Assembly (NCBI RefSeq): GCF_000024945.1
Contig: NC_013520.1
Span: forward strand, 1,761,001-1,825,000
DNA: 64,000 nucleotides
Reading direction: 5' to 3'
Source: Veillonella parvula DSM 2008
Lineage (GTDB): Bacteria; Bacillota; Negativicutes; Veillonellales; Veillonellaceae
Each line of letters begins with the position of its first letter. The stretch's first letter is position 1. Shown in pieces: positions 6,789-16,287 of this stretch. The translations under genes and the position numbers were made by a program. Under the pieces are notes generated by a model that was not told where the DNA came from, did not search any database, and saw nothing but the letters and a program-made list of their open reading frames with translations.

Positions 6789-9692
6789 TTATCCATTAAC
6801 AATATAATCATAAATATCATCCCGTACAGGTACTTCGAGTACATATTCTAATTCTACCGCCGCAGTACCATTAGCCATGGAGATTTCTTTAGCATTTTCC
6901 TGACCAGTAGAATGAATCGGTCCCAAATAGTAAAACTCTTTAGACTCTTCATCATCTTTGTTCTTCCTTACAAACAAATGCATTGCAACACCTAATTCAT
7001 CAGCCTTAAATACAGTTTTTATAGCAGGAGATGTAAACTTTGCCTTATTCTTAGAAATAGCTTTCAGTAAACCTGGGTTTACAAATCTATCTTCATACTT
7101 AATAGTATCTTGAATATCATCATCTTTATGATAGTTGATAAACACAGGGTATGTTTTAGTTTCCTTATGAAATTTATATCCTCCAATATTGAGAGGTACT
7201 TCATTTTGAGGCCACTCTAATAATTGGCAAACTTGTTCATATGTATATTTTTCATATAAAGCAAACGGCGTATTACCATAAATATTGTCTTTATACTTTT
7301 CATCGAACTGCTTCAAACCATAATCAACGAGCTCTTGAACTTGTTCTTTAAAATTATTATCCTCTAAGGCCTGTTTAAAAATTTGGGATATACCATACTT
7401 ACCATTAGAGAACTCAATAAACTCACTATCTGCAAAAGTCTTTTGTGCTACTTGAACACCAAATCGATTTGTCATCATATTGATAAGATTAATTCGTCCA
7501 TATTCAGATAAATCTACATTGTAATTATTATAAAGCTCTTCAGATACATAGTTAATGATATCGTCACGACCATCTAGTAACGCCTGCAATAATAAAAGTT
7601 CTCTAGCACGTATACCTGTCGTTAATTTCTGAGATATAAAATGTAGCATTCTCTCCTGAACAGGTGTAAAGGATATTTCATAGTCCTTATCCTTAATCTT
7701 TATCAAGAAATGATGATAGGACTTAAATTTACTAAAAATTCTACTAACATCAATCGAACCATGATCGGCAAAATCAGCAATTTTAGGAATACAACCTAAT
7801 TTGAAGCGTAAATTGAAATAAGCTTCTTTAATTAATTTCATATCGGAAAATCTTGCCGTATCAATAGATTCATAAATGCGTTGTTTTGCAATTTTATCAA
7901 AATGTACAGTTGAGGTACCTGGAATAATACGATTACCAGCTTGTACATAACGACGCAATGTATCTTTGTTATAGCTCCTATCACCTGATAAGGCTAATGG
8001 AATCATAAAGTTATTAGTATAATTCCCAATAAAATCCAAGATAACTACATATTCTTTATCTTCAAATTTACGAAGACCACGTCCGAGTTGTTGAATAAAG
8101 ATTATCGGACTTTCAGTTTGACGTAGCATAATAACTTGATTAATTTCTGGAATATCAACACCTTCATTAAAGATATCTACGGTAAAGATATAATCCAATT
8201 GCAGGTCTGAACGGCCCTGATAATCACCAGTTCCCGTTAATCGAGCAATTGCTATTTCCCTAGTTTCTTGACTATCTTCACCAGTTAAACATACAGTGCG
8301 ATAAACATCACGCTCGTTAAAAGCATCAGACAACGCTTTTGCCTCAACTCGATTGCTACAGAATACTAGCCCCTTTACACGACTACCACTATGTCCAAAA
8401 TAGCGAATCTTTTCTATAATTTTATCTACCCGCTCTTTTGTAGACAAGTTTGAAAAGGATACCTCCATATCAGAAATATCTTCTTGAGTATCCACCCACA
8501 AATCACTAATGCCAAAATAATGAAATGGACATAGTAAGTCTTCTTCTAAAGCCTGTTGTAATCGAATTTCGTAAATAATATTATGGTCAAATAATTCATA
8601 TAAATCATAGCCATCTGTACGTTCCGGGCTAGCCGTCATTCCCAATAAAAACTGAGGCTCAAAGTATTCAATAATGCGTTGATAGCTATCTGAACCTGCG
8701 CGATGTACTTCGTCAATGATAATACAGTCAAACTCCTTTGGAGCATACTGTTTCATTACATCATTACGGCCCATCATTTGCATTGTAGAGAATACATGAG
8801 TCGCATTATAGTATTTAGCATTCCCAGAAACTAAACCAAATGTAATAGATGGATCATTATAAATCCGCTCAAAACTAGCGATCGCTTGTTTTGCAATTTG
8901 TTCACGATGTACTAAAAATAATATTCTTTTAGGCCTCATTTCTCTCATAGCAAAAGCTGCCGCATAGGTTTTGCCGGTACCCGTACCAGAGATCAAAAGA
9001 CCTCTTTTAGCATTATTAGCTCTTAGTTCATTGAAGTTAGCAATAAACTGTTGTTGCATACTATTAGGTTCCAGTTGAAGCAAATCTATTTTTCTAAATT
9101 GCTCTGCTACAGTCCTTTGTGAAGTTCGCTCTGGACGCACCCATCTTGGTTTATACCAAGGAATAAAATCTTCATAAGGAATAGAAAATTTTGAATTCCA
9201 ATACAAGTCAAATTCTTCCGTGATTTCTCTAGCATAGGTATCACTGCAATGAGCTTCAGAACGAGTATTCCATTCACGATTTTTCTTTAATGCATTAATA
9301 GTTAAATTAGAACTACCAACTATAATCTGATAAGATTCATCTTTTCTAAAAATGTAGCCTTTTGTATGAAATCCATGACCACTACCTTGTGTAGTGCAAT
9401 ACACTTTTAACTCAATATTATTTAAATTTCCTAAATCTTCCAAAACTTGTGGACTATTAAAACCAAGATAATCCGTCGTTAACACACGTCCTCGGACGCC
9501 ACGTTCTTCTAACTCTTTAAGAATTGGTTTTAATGTTAATAAGCCTTCTGGAGTAATAAATGCTACCGATATTAAAAACTCATCACAATTGCGTAATCCA
9601 TCTTCAATAGCAGATAATACATTACGCCCTTCCCCATTAGCAATAAGTTCCGAAGATGTAGCAAAATTGATTAAATGATTCGATTCTGACAT
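6789..9692 (-). CDS. PLD nuclease-like / SF2 helicase / DUF3427 protein
   Basis: 967 residues. The N-terminal domain (about 25-165) is phospholipase-D-like with HTK (109-111) and GSSN (126-129), one HxK half-site, so a dimer would be needed for nuclease action. A superfamily II helicase core follows: Walker A SGTGTGKT (235-242), DEVH (327-330), TASPERTDG (353-361) and motif VI QQLGRGLRK near 545. The remaining 400 residues match the plan of the DUF3427 region found in such helicases. The start ATG follows GGGGAG, with an extended -10 (TGG-TATAAT, complement of 9728-9733) upstream. It is co-transcribed with the Nudix gene. Related proteins occur in defence or repair contexts; the role here is unproven. 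Confidence 0.85.
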   Translation of the reverse strand: MSESNHLINFATSSELIANGEGRNVLSAIEDGLRNCDEFLISVAFITPEGLLTLKPILKELEERGVRGRVLTTDYLGFNSPQVLEDLGNLNNIELKVYCTTQGSGHGFHTKGYIFRKDESYQIIVGSSNLTINALKKNREWNTRSEAHCSDTYAREITEEFDLYWNSKFSIPYEDFIPWYKPRWVRPERTSQRTVAEQFRKIDLLQLEPNSMQQQFIANFNELRANNAKRGLLISGTGTGKTYAAAFAMREMRPKRILFLVHREQIAKQAIASFERIYNDPSITFGLVSGNAKYYNATHVFSTMQMMGRNDVMKQYAPKEFDCIIIDEVHRAGSDSYQRIIEYFEPQFLLGMTASPERTDGYDLYELFDHNIIYEIRLQQALEEDLLCPFHYFGISDLWVDTQEDISDMEVSFSNLSTKERVDKIIEKIRYFGHSGSRVKGLVFCSNRVEAKALSDAFNERDVYRTVCLTGEDSQETREIAIARLTGTGDYQGRSDLQLDYIFTVDIFNEGVDIPEINQVIMLRQTESPIIFIQQLGRGLRKFEDKEYVVILDFIGNYTNNFMIPLALSGDRSYNKDTLRRYVQAGNRIIPGTSTVHFDKIAKQRIYESIDTARFSDMKLIKEAYFNLRFKLGCIPKIADFADHGSIDVSRIFSKFKSYHHFLIKIKDKDYEISFTPVQERMLHFISQKLTTGIRARELLLLQALLDGRDDIINYVSEELYNNYNVDLSEYGRINLINMMTNRFGVQVAQKTFADSEFIEFSNGKYGISQIFKQALEDNNFKEQVQELVDYGLKQFDEKYKDNIYGNTPFALYEKYTYEQVCQLLEWPQNEVPLNIGGYKFHKETKTYPVFINYHKDDDIQDTIKYEDRFVNPGLLKAISKNKAKFTSPAIKTVFKADELGVAMHLFVRKNKDDEESKEFYYLGPIHSTGQENAKEISMANGTAAVELEYVLEVPVRDDIYDYIVNG

Positions 9693-10006
9693 AACGAACT
9701 CCCCATATAATGAATACTATACTTGCTATTATACCAGCCGCAGCTGCAACGTCTAGAGAGTATATAGTTTTACTTTTAAAAGTATATTTTTATAACAGCT
9801 TACAGCCTCATTCATCGTTTAATCGCTAATTATAAATATAAATACATGTCCAAATCTAACATTTTCATCTATTCCTTATAATTATCGTATCTATACGTCT
9901 TTTTTGCCACGTAAAGTTGTGATATAATGTAAATAATTACTCTTAGGACATTAGTCTGTCCAAATGGATCCAAAAGAGTTAGTGTGTTTTCAAGGAGCGT
10001 GCGCAG
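9693..10006. other. Divergent promoter region between helicase and DUF3829 genes
   Basis: This 314-base gap holds the helicase promoter (extended -10 at 9728-9733, minus strand) and a plus-strand extended -10 (TGATATAAT, 9920-9928) about 80 bases before the DUF3829 start. The rest is AT-rich with no ORF or strong dyad seen. Confidence 0.55.
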
Positions 10007-10936
10007 TTGAAAAAGGGGTACATCAAGTTAATAGCAGCCATTGTGCTCGGTGCTGCTATTATCGGTGGTGGGATCTATGGGGTGTATACACTCTTATCAT
10101 CCAATACAACGACAATTTTATATCGATCAACCGTTGACGATAAAATCAACGCCATACGACCTTATATTGTTGCATTAGATGCATATAACTCATACAGTGT
10201 AGCCTATGCTAGCCAATTACAGCCAACTCTTGAAGAGTTGCGCAATGGGTCTCATAATACGACGATTACCTTACCTAAATATAAGGAACTTAAAGCTGCA
10301 TTAGAGGTAGCAAAACAAGATAGTTCTACACCCTACGAAGACGTAAACCAAGCGACAAATGACGTCCTCGTAGTACTTGATCAAATTATTCCTATTGCTG
10401 ATCAGTTGCAATCTTACTATGTGGAACGTCGTTATGAAAAGGATAATTATAAAGGTAGCGATGAGCTAGCAGCTCAATATGTACCTTTAGCAGAACAGTT
10501 CTACGCTACATATAATGCATTAGACTTAGCTTTAGATAATCGTAATAATGAGCTTTATAACGAACGCATGACTGAGTATCAGGGAGAAAAGCGGGAAAAT
10601 GCGGTTAACTTTATAGAGATAAATCTCATAACAGCACAAACTATTGACCTTATTGATCCAGATGGGAATACAGACACCCAAAAGGTAGAATCAAACTTAC
10701 AACAAATTACACAACGCCTCAATAAATTACAACCTGGTACTACACCAGAAGTACAAAATGCGGTAAGAGAGTATCAAGACTCAGTAAAAGAATTTGTTGC
10801 AGAGGCACGCAACTACATTATTATCAACTCATCTTATGGCGAAGCTTATACGCAATTATTTACCAAGTATAATAAAATGATTGGCAAGGCCAATGCAGTT
10901 AACATGGCAGACTTAGATGTAACAGAAAAAAAATAA
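10007..10936 (+). CDS. DUF3829-like envelope protein with N-terminal membrane anchor
   Basis: 309 residues. An uncleaved-looking hydrophobic anchor (about residues 7-30) is followed by a helical extracytoplasmic domain resembling DUF3829 proteins. It starts at TTG 10007, chosen because AAGGAG sits 9 bases upstream and the anchor begins there. A paralogue with the same overall pattern, but a lipobox in place of the anchor, is at 46559-47467; the shared segment around ELAA-YV-(x)-EKF and its surroundings shows the relation. Function is unknown; a helical binding or scaffold role outside the inner membrane is inferred. A strong terminator follows. Confidence 0.75.
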   Translation: MKKGYIKLIAAIVLGAAIIGGGIYGVYTLLSSNTTTILYRSTVDDKINAIRPYIVALDAYNSYSVAYASQLQPTLEELRNGSHNTTITLPKYKELKAALEVAKQDSSTPYEDVNQATNDVLVVLDQIIPIADQLQSYYVERRYEKDNYKGSDELAAQYVPLAEQFYATYNALDLALDNRNNELYNERMTEYQGEKRENAVNFIEINLITAQTIDLIDPDGNTDTQKVESNLQQITQRLNKLQPGTTPEVQNAVREYQDSVKEFVAEARNYIIINSSYGEAYTQLFTKYNKMIGKANAVNMADLDVTEKK

Positions 10937-10950
10937 TATTTAGATAACAC

Positions 10951-10988
10951 AAAGGACTAGCCCATGCGAGCTAGTCCTTTTATTTTTA
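10951..10988 (+). terminator. Intrinsic terminator between convergent genes
   Basis: AAAGGACTAGC (10951-10961) pairs with GCTAGTCCTTT (10970-10980) over 11 bp, then TATTTTTAT. It can serve both the DUF3829 gene and the convergent substrate-binding protein gene. Confidence 0.87.
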
Positions 10989-11003
10989 TGTAAGCAGCAA
11001 ACT

Positions 11004-12557
11004 TTATTTCTTTTTCAAATCTTTTGTAATGATGTAATATTCAGACGGTGTTATCTTGATACCATCAATATGTTTATTACCTACAATATTAATTTTAGGA
11101 TACCCAAGGAATAATGCTACAGCGTTATCTAACATCAGTTGTTGGGCATTGATAACCGCATTACGACGCACCACTGGATCGCTACTACTTTCACCAAGAG
11201 CCAACAATTCATCGAAACGAGGATTAGAGAAGCCAGACCCATTAGTTTCAACGCCTATACCCCAATATTGTTTCAAGAACCATACTGGTTGACCCGTATT
11301 AGCGGTTACAACACTGGAGATAATCATATCATAATCACCAGATTGAGATAATGTGTCGATAACCGCATAATCTACGATTTTAATTCGTAAATCTACACCG
11401 ATTTTTTTGTAGTCCGCTTGCAATGCTTCCGCATATAATGGCAATTCAGGACGAGTTGTGTAGGCATAAAAATCAAGTACGAGGTTTTCACCGTCTTTAT
11501 CTACAATACCGTCGCCATTTGTATCTTCATAACCTTCACGTTTCAGTAATTCTTTAGCACGTTCTACATTATATTTATTAGGATCACGCAATTGGTTAAA
11601 GCCATAGTCTATGGATGGTGGCAATGGAGCCTTACCGGCTACGAACGTATCCTTCATGAGGTTCTTCGCATAAGACTCACGGTCTGCTGCTGCAATGAGG
11701 GCTGCACGAAGATTAGGATTCTGTAGTTTCCCTTTTTGCCCCATACGAACAAATACGTCACGCAAGGAAGCCACTTCATAGATAGTGAATTTCTTATCAT
11801 TTTGGAAGATACTATATTCACCAGGTCCAATGTTAACGGCCATATCTACATCGCCCGCTTGTAACGCCATAGCACGCGTATTCGCATCATTAATGGAAGG
11901 GATCTCAACCTTGGCAAAGCCTGCTTTACCATCCCAGTAATTATCATTACGTTTTAGTTCAGCACGCTCTTTTGTGAAAGAGGATACTACATATGGACCA
12001 GTACCAATAGGACCTTCCTTTGCAATATCACGACCATTCGACTCTGCTGTCACATCCATAATCAAAAACAATGGATCTCCTAACAAGTTGGGCAAGTTAT
12101 AATATTCCTTGTCAGTCTTGATGGTCAACTCCTGACCGTTAGCAGTAATTTCTGTATAGTTAAAGAACGTTTTTGCTCGTTTACTTTTAGCAAAAGTTCG
12201 TTCTAAAGATGCTTTTACCGCCTCAGCTGTCAAACTATTACCATTTGAGAATTTAACTTTATCATTGATGGTGAAAGTCCATGTTAACTTGTCATCACCT
12301 TGCTTCCAAGAGGTGGCAAGCCAAGGCGTTGCTTTCATTTGATCATCAAACTTGATAAGCGTTTCACCTATACCAAATCGTACAACGGCCCAACTAAAAT
12401 AATTTTCCGTTGGTTCTAATGTGCCAGCAAAACTAATAGCTCCTACCTTTAATACATCATTAGATGAAGCAGAATCTTGATTCATACAACCAATAGTCCC
12501 GAGCATAGTCACACCAAGGGTCATACCAATTAGTAAAGCCTTGCGTAATCCTTGCAT
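11004..12557 (-). CDS. ABC transporter substrate-binding lipoprotein (NikA/SBP_bac_5 type), second copy
   Basis: 517 residues of the nickel/peptide-binding SBP family 5. The N-terminus is a lipoprotein signal ending in LGTIGC (Cys24), so the mature protein is anchored at the membrane. Family features include the TWTFTINDKVKFSNG block near 100 and GPIGTGPYVV near 180. It is clearly paralogous to the binding protein at 14566-16134, with long stretches nearly identical, but is separated from the operon by a terminator and has its own upstream region containing a CsoR-like palindrome (12717-12734). It probably feeds the same permease with a different or higher-affinity ligand. Ligand is not readable from sequence. 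Confidence 0.87.
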   Translation of the reverse strand: MQGLRKALLIGMTLGVTMLGTIGCMNQDSASSNDVLKVGAISFAGTLEPTENYFSWAVVRFGIGETLIKFDDQMKATPWLATSWKQGDDKLTWTFTINDKVKFSNGNSLTAEAVKASLERTFAKSKRAKTFFNYTEITANGQELTIKTDKEYYNLPNLLGDPLFLIMDVTAESNGRDIAKEGPIGTGPYVVSSFTKERAELKRNDNYWDGKAGFAKVEIPSINDANTRAMALQAGDVDMAVNIGPGEYSIFQNDKKFTIYEVASLRDVFVRMGQKGKLQNPNLRAALIAAADRESYAKNLMKDTFVAGKAPLPPSIDYGFNQLRDPNKYNVERAKELLKREGYEDTNGDGIVDKDGENLVLDFYAYTTRPELPLYAEALQADYKKIGVDLRIKIVDYAVIDTLSQSGDYDMIISSVVTANTGQPVWFLKQYWGIGVETNGSGFSNPRFDELLALGESSSDPVVRRNAVINAQQLMLDNAVALFLGYPKINIVGNKHIDGIKITPSEYYIITKDLKKK

Positions 12558-12716
12558 TTATACACCTAACCTTTCTACACACATTAATTAACTATCTATT
12601 TATACTCAGATACTCACTATTTTTTGCATTAACATAATCTAGTAAATATAACCTGCTTTTACAATAGTTAATATAAAGAGAATCTATGTACATCACTTCA
12701 TATGAGCATATCTTAT

Positions 12717-12734
12717 TATACCCATAGGGGTATA
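12717..12734. promoter_or_regulatory. CsoR/RcnR-type palindrome upstream of second binding-protein gene
   Basis: TATACCC-ATAG-GGGTATA has 7-bp perfect arms with a G/C tract core, the form of operators used by CsoR/RcnR-family metal sensors (such as TACCC..GGGTA in B. subtilis copZA). On the minus strand it lies between a TTGACT and a TATAAT word, though their 22-nt spacing is long. The core matches the larger palindrome at 18421-18445. Confidence 0.5.
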
Positions 12735-12840
12735 TTTTATACAGTCAACTATACTATATATTAGGTGTTAACACAATGTATAATTTGAGAAACATTTCAA
12801 TATATCTATTAAAAAATTTCATATCTTAACTATGCATAAA

Positions 12841-12872
12841 AATAGCAGTTAGTCTTGAAACTAACTGCTATT
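12841..12872 (-). terminator. Intrinsic terminator after the nik-like operon
   Basis: AATAGCAGTTAG (12841-12852) and CTAACTGCTATT (12861-12872) make a 12-bp perfect stem with an 8-nt loop, T-rich on both sides. It separates the five-gene operon from the second binding-protein gene. Confidence 0.85.
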
Positions 12873-12947
12873 TTAAGTTTACCTATCCGATGTAACTCTC
12901 TACGTTTCAAATTTATACTTTTGAAATTTTGAAAATAAATTTTCCTA

Positions 12948-13763
12948 TTAAGCTTCTAATGTAGCCTCATCCAAGGTAAGCGGCTTATGATCTTGACCAA
13001 TTTCAAAGATAGAACTCAATAAAACCTTTGTATATGGATGTTTTGCATCCGCCAAGTGGAAAGCATCTAGTTCTTCAACGATAGCACCTTTGTACATTAC
13101 GACCACCTTGTGGCACATCGTACGAATAAAGGCAATATCATGAGCAATAAATAGGTATGTTAAATTTTTCTTTTTTTGTAAACGCGCCAAAAGGTACGCA
13201 ATGGAGTCTTGTACAGATACGTCTAAAGCACTAGTAGCCTCATCTAGAACGAGAATTTCTGGCTCTAATACGATAGCACGAGCAATGGCAACACGTTGGC
13301 GTTGACCACCAGACATTTCATGAGGATAGCGATGCATAAACTCGCGAGGTAAATCTACCATTTCCAGATAGTCACCTGCGATTTGCTCTTCTTTTCCCTT
13401 TTCAAGAAGACCAAAATTATAAAGTGGCTCAAGAATGATATCTTTAACCTTCATACGTGGGTTAAAAGCTGCAGATGGATCTTGGAATACCATTTGAATC
13501 TTTTTACGATATTCTTTCGTTTGTTCAGAATTCATATGTTGAATCTCTACACCATCTACATAAATCTCGCCTTCCGTAATAGGAAGCATCTTCATGATCA
13601 TACGAACCAATGTTGTTTTCCCAGAGCCAGATTCCCCTACAATCCCAAGGGACTGACCTTTTTCGAGAGTTATATTAATATCCTTACATGCTTCGAGTTC
13701 ACCACCAGTGGGAAGTGGGAATCGTTTACATACATTTTTTAATTCTACTGCGTAGTTAGTCAA
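12948..13763 (-). CDS. ABC transporter ATP-binding protein (NikE/OppF type)
   Basis: 271 residues of the peptide/nickel ABC ATPase family. Walker A GESGSGKTT (about 43-51), the signature MSGGQRQR, Walker B LVLDEATSALD and the switch-region His in AHDIAF are all present. It overlaps the end of the preceding ATPase gene by 8 bases, indicating translational coupling; together they form the ATPase heterodimer of the importer. It is the last gene of the B12-riboswitch operon, and a terminator follows at 12841-12872. Confidence 0.9.
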   Translation of the reverse strand: MTNYAVELKNVCKRFPLPTGGELEACKDINITLEKGQSLGIVGESGSGKTTLVRMIMKMLPITEGEIYVDGVEIQHMNSEQTKEYRKKIQMVFQDPSAAFNPRMKVKDIILEPLYNFGLLEKGKEEQIAGDYLEMVDLPREFMHRYPHEMSGGQRQRVAIARAIVLEPEILVLDEATSALDVSVQDSIAYLLARLQKKKNLTYLFIAHDIAFIRTMCHKVVVMYKGAIVEELDAFHLADAKHPYTKVLLSSIFEIGQDHKPLTLDEATLEA

Positions 13764-14553
13764 TGTAACGACCTCCTCCCAATGTTGGTACAGCCTCTTT
13801 TAATTGTTTCGTATATTCATTAGATGGATTTTCCAAAATGTCTTTAGGAGTACCTGCATCTACGACACGGCCCTTTTTCATAACGATAATGTAGTCGGAC
13901 ATATACGCCGCCACACCAAGATTATGGGTTACCATTACGATTGCGGAGTTATGCTCTTTAGCTAGGTCAAGCATTTGCATAACCACTTGAGATTGTGTCG
14001 TTACATCTAGCGCAGATGTCGGTTCATCACCGATGAGTAATGCAGGATCCAAAGCTAACGCCATGGCAATACCAACACGTTGTCGTTGTCCACCAGATAA
14101 TTCGTGTGGATAACGGCGCAATATATCCGCTCCATTAGGAAGAGATACAGATTCTAATAACTCAATTGCTCGTCGATCACATTCATCATTAGTGATTTCA
14201 ATATGGGATTTAAACAATTCTCTAAATTGTTTACCGATACGAACGATTGGATCTAATGCACTACCACTATCTTGGAAAATCATGGCCATATCCTTGCCGC
14301 GCAAAGATCTCCATTCAGATTTAGACAAGTTACGAAGGTCATGACCATTAAAGATCATTGTACCGTCCGTAACCTCACCACCTACAGGTAATAAACCCAT
14401 GAGGGCCCGGATTACAGTAGTTTTACCGGATCCGGACTCACCTACAATGGTTAATACCTTACCGCGTTCCAAGGTAAAGTTCACATCCATAACAGCAGGC
14501 ACACCTTGGTACGCAATGTTAAGGTTTTCTACAGTTAGTATGTTTTCTGCCAT
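13756..14553 (-). CDS. ABC transporter ATP-binding protein (NikD/OppD type)
   Basis: 265 residues with Walker A GESGSGKTT (about 36-44), Q-loop, signature LSGGQRQR, Walker B LLIGDEPTSALD and the switch His in THNLGV. It partners the NikE-like ATPase. The gene lies 12 bases after the binding-protein gene, and its ATG follows GAGGAGC. The C-terminus is shorter than in typical OppD, lacking the long oligopeptide-transporter extension and Fe-S cysteines, in keeping with NikD-like subunits. Confidence 0.9.
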   Translation of the reverse strand: MAENILTVENLNIAYQGVPAVMDVNFTLERGKVLTIVGESGSGKTTVIRALMGLLPVGGEVTDGTMIFNGHDLRNLSKSEWRSLRGKDMAMIFQDSGSALDPIVRIGKQFRELFKSHIEITNDECDRRAIELLESVSLPNGADILRRYPHELSGGQRQRVGIAMALALDPALLIGDEPTSALDVTTQSQVVMQMLDLAKEHNSAIVMVTHNLGVAAYMSDYIIVMKKGRVVDAGTPKDILENPSNEYTKQLKEAVPTLGGGRYID

Positions 14554-14565
14554 TATAGCTCCTCA

Positions 14566-16134
14566 CTATTTTGTAATTTTGTTAGTAATCCAGTAGTAAT
14601 CACTTGGGTACATTACAGCACCTTTCAAGTAAGAACCTGTAACGATATTAGTTTTAGGATAGCCTAAGAATAATGCAGCACCATCATTCATCAACAATTG
14701 TTGAATTTGCATTGCGTAATCACGACGTTTTGCTGGGTCGAATTCAGTTTCAGCTGCATCTAACAATTGGTCAACTTGTGGATTGGAGTAACCAGAACCA
14801 TTTTGAGGGTTGGAGCCATTGTTGTTAGTGTGCCAATAGTTAGCCAAGAACCAGATTGGATCACCTGTATTAGCTGTTACAATGTTGGAGATAAGCATAT
14901 CATAGTCGCCTTCTTGGCCCATTTTATCGATCAAGTTATAGTCAACTGTTTTGATTTTCATATCGATACCAACTTTTTTAAGGTCTGCTTGAACAGCCTC
15001 TGCATAAAGTGGTAATTCTGCACGAGAGTTATATACTACGAAGTTGAATGTTAATGGTTTGCCATCTTTATCAAGGATGCCATCGCCATCAGTATCTTTC
15101 CAGCCATCTTCTGCTAACAATTGTTTAGAACGTTCAGGATTATATGCATTTGGATCTTTCAAATCGTTGAAGCCATAGTCCATGGATGGTGGAATTGGAG
15201 CAGAACCAGGAATGAATGTACCTTTTAATAATACATCAGCATAGTTTTTACGGTCTGTTGCAGAGATAACTGCAGCACGAACTTTGTCATCCCCAAGAAT
15301 ACCTTTTTGATTAATACGGGCCAATACTACACGAAGAGATGCAATTTCATCTACTTTGAATTTGTCATTGCCTTGGAACAAACCAATTTCACCAGGGCCG
15401 ATGTTAACAGCCATATCTACGTCACCAGATTGTAAGCTCATAGCACGAGTATTAGGGTCGTCAATAGAAGGAATTTCTACAGTTTTAAATGGTACTGTAC
15501 CATCCCAGTAGTTTTCGTTCGCAACCATTTCAGCACGTTCTTTAGTAAAGGATTTAACTATATATGGGCCTGTACCGATAGGGCCTTCCTTCGCAAAGTT
15601 ACGGCCATCTTTTTCAGCTTGGACGTCAACGATTAGGAACAATGGATCCGCTAAAAGACCAGGCATATTAGGATATTCTTTTGTTGTATGAATAACTAAT
15701 TGTTGACCATTAGCTTCCATAGAGTCATATTCGAAGAATGTTTTCGCACGATTAGACTTTGCAAAAGCACGTTCAATAGATGCCTTTACAGCTGCTGCAT
15801 CAACTTTTTTACCATTAGAGAATTTCACCTTATCATTGATTGTGAAAGTCCATGTTTTATGGTCTGGAGATACCTCCCATTTAGACGCAATCCATGGTTG
15901 AGGTTTCATTTGCTCGTCAAACTTAGCTAATGTTTCACCTACGCCATAACGCATTACAACCCATGCGAAGAAGTTTTCTGTAGGTTCTAATGTGGATGCG
16001 AAGTTAGTAACGCCTACTTTTAATACATCTTTGTTAGCAGCACCATTATTATCAGACCCACAACCTGCGATGAAGGAACCCATCATTACAATGCTAAGAC
16101 CTGCTAAAAGAGCCTTTTTCCAAGATTTTTTCAT
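14566..16134 (-). CDS. ABC transporter substrate-binding lipoprotein (NikA/SBP_bac_5 type)
   Basis: 522 residues. A lipoprotein signal peptide ends in SFIAGC (Cys25). The mature protein has the SBP family 5 pattern, close to nickel-binding NikA and to the paralogue at 11004-12557. ATG at 16134 follows AAAAGGAG. It sits inside the operon between the permeases and the ATPases; the 153-base gap upstream contains a small hairpin (CATCAC/GTGATG, about 16180-16206) that may set relative expression. The B12 riboswitch upstream suggests the ligand is cobalt, nickel or a corrinoid-related compound; the sequence alone cannot decide. Confidence 0.88.
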   Translation of the reverse strand: MKKSWKKALLAGLSIVMMGSFIAGCGSDNNGAANKDVLKVGVTNFASTLEPTENFFAWVVMRYGVGETLAKFDEQMKPQPWIASKWEVSPDHKTWTFTINDKVKFSNGKKVDAAAVKASIERAFAKSNRAKTFFEYDSMEANGQQLVIHTTKEYPNMPGLLADPLFLIVDVQAEKDGRNFAKEGPIGTGPYIVKSFTKERAEMVANENYWDGTVPFKTVEIPSIDDPNTRAMSLQSGDVDMAVNIGPGEIGLFQGNDKFKVDEIASLRVVLARINQKGILGDDKVRAAVISATDRKNYADVLLKGTFIPGSAPIPPSMDYGFNDLKDPNAYNPERSKQLLAEDGWKDTDGDGILDKDGKPLTFNFVVYNSRAELPLYAEAVQADLKKVGIDMKIKTVDYNLIDKMGQEGDYDMLISNIVTANTGDPIWFLANYWHTNNNGSNPQNGSGYSNPQVDQLLDAAETEFDPAKRRDYAMQIQQLLMNDGAALFLGYPKTNIVTGSYLKGAVMYPSDYYWITNKITK

Positions 16135-16287
16135 TTAAAATCTCCTTTTACAACTACATGTAAAACATAAAAACATTTAACATCATCACTATCTAAAATA
16201 GTTGTGATGGAAAAACCATAATTTCTTACCAGTCATAATGAAACTTTCACTAGATAAAGATTCAAATTTATGAAGGTAAAAACAATT

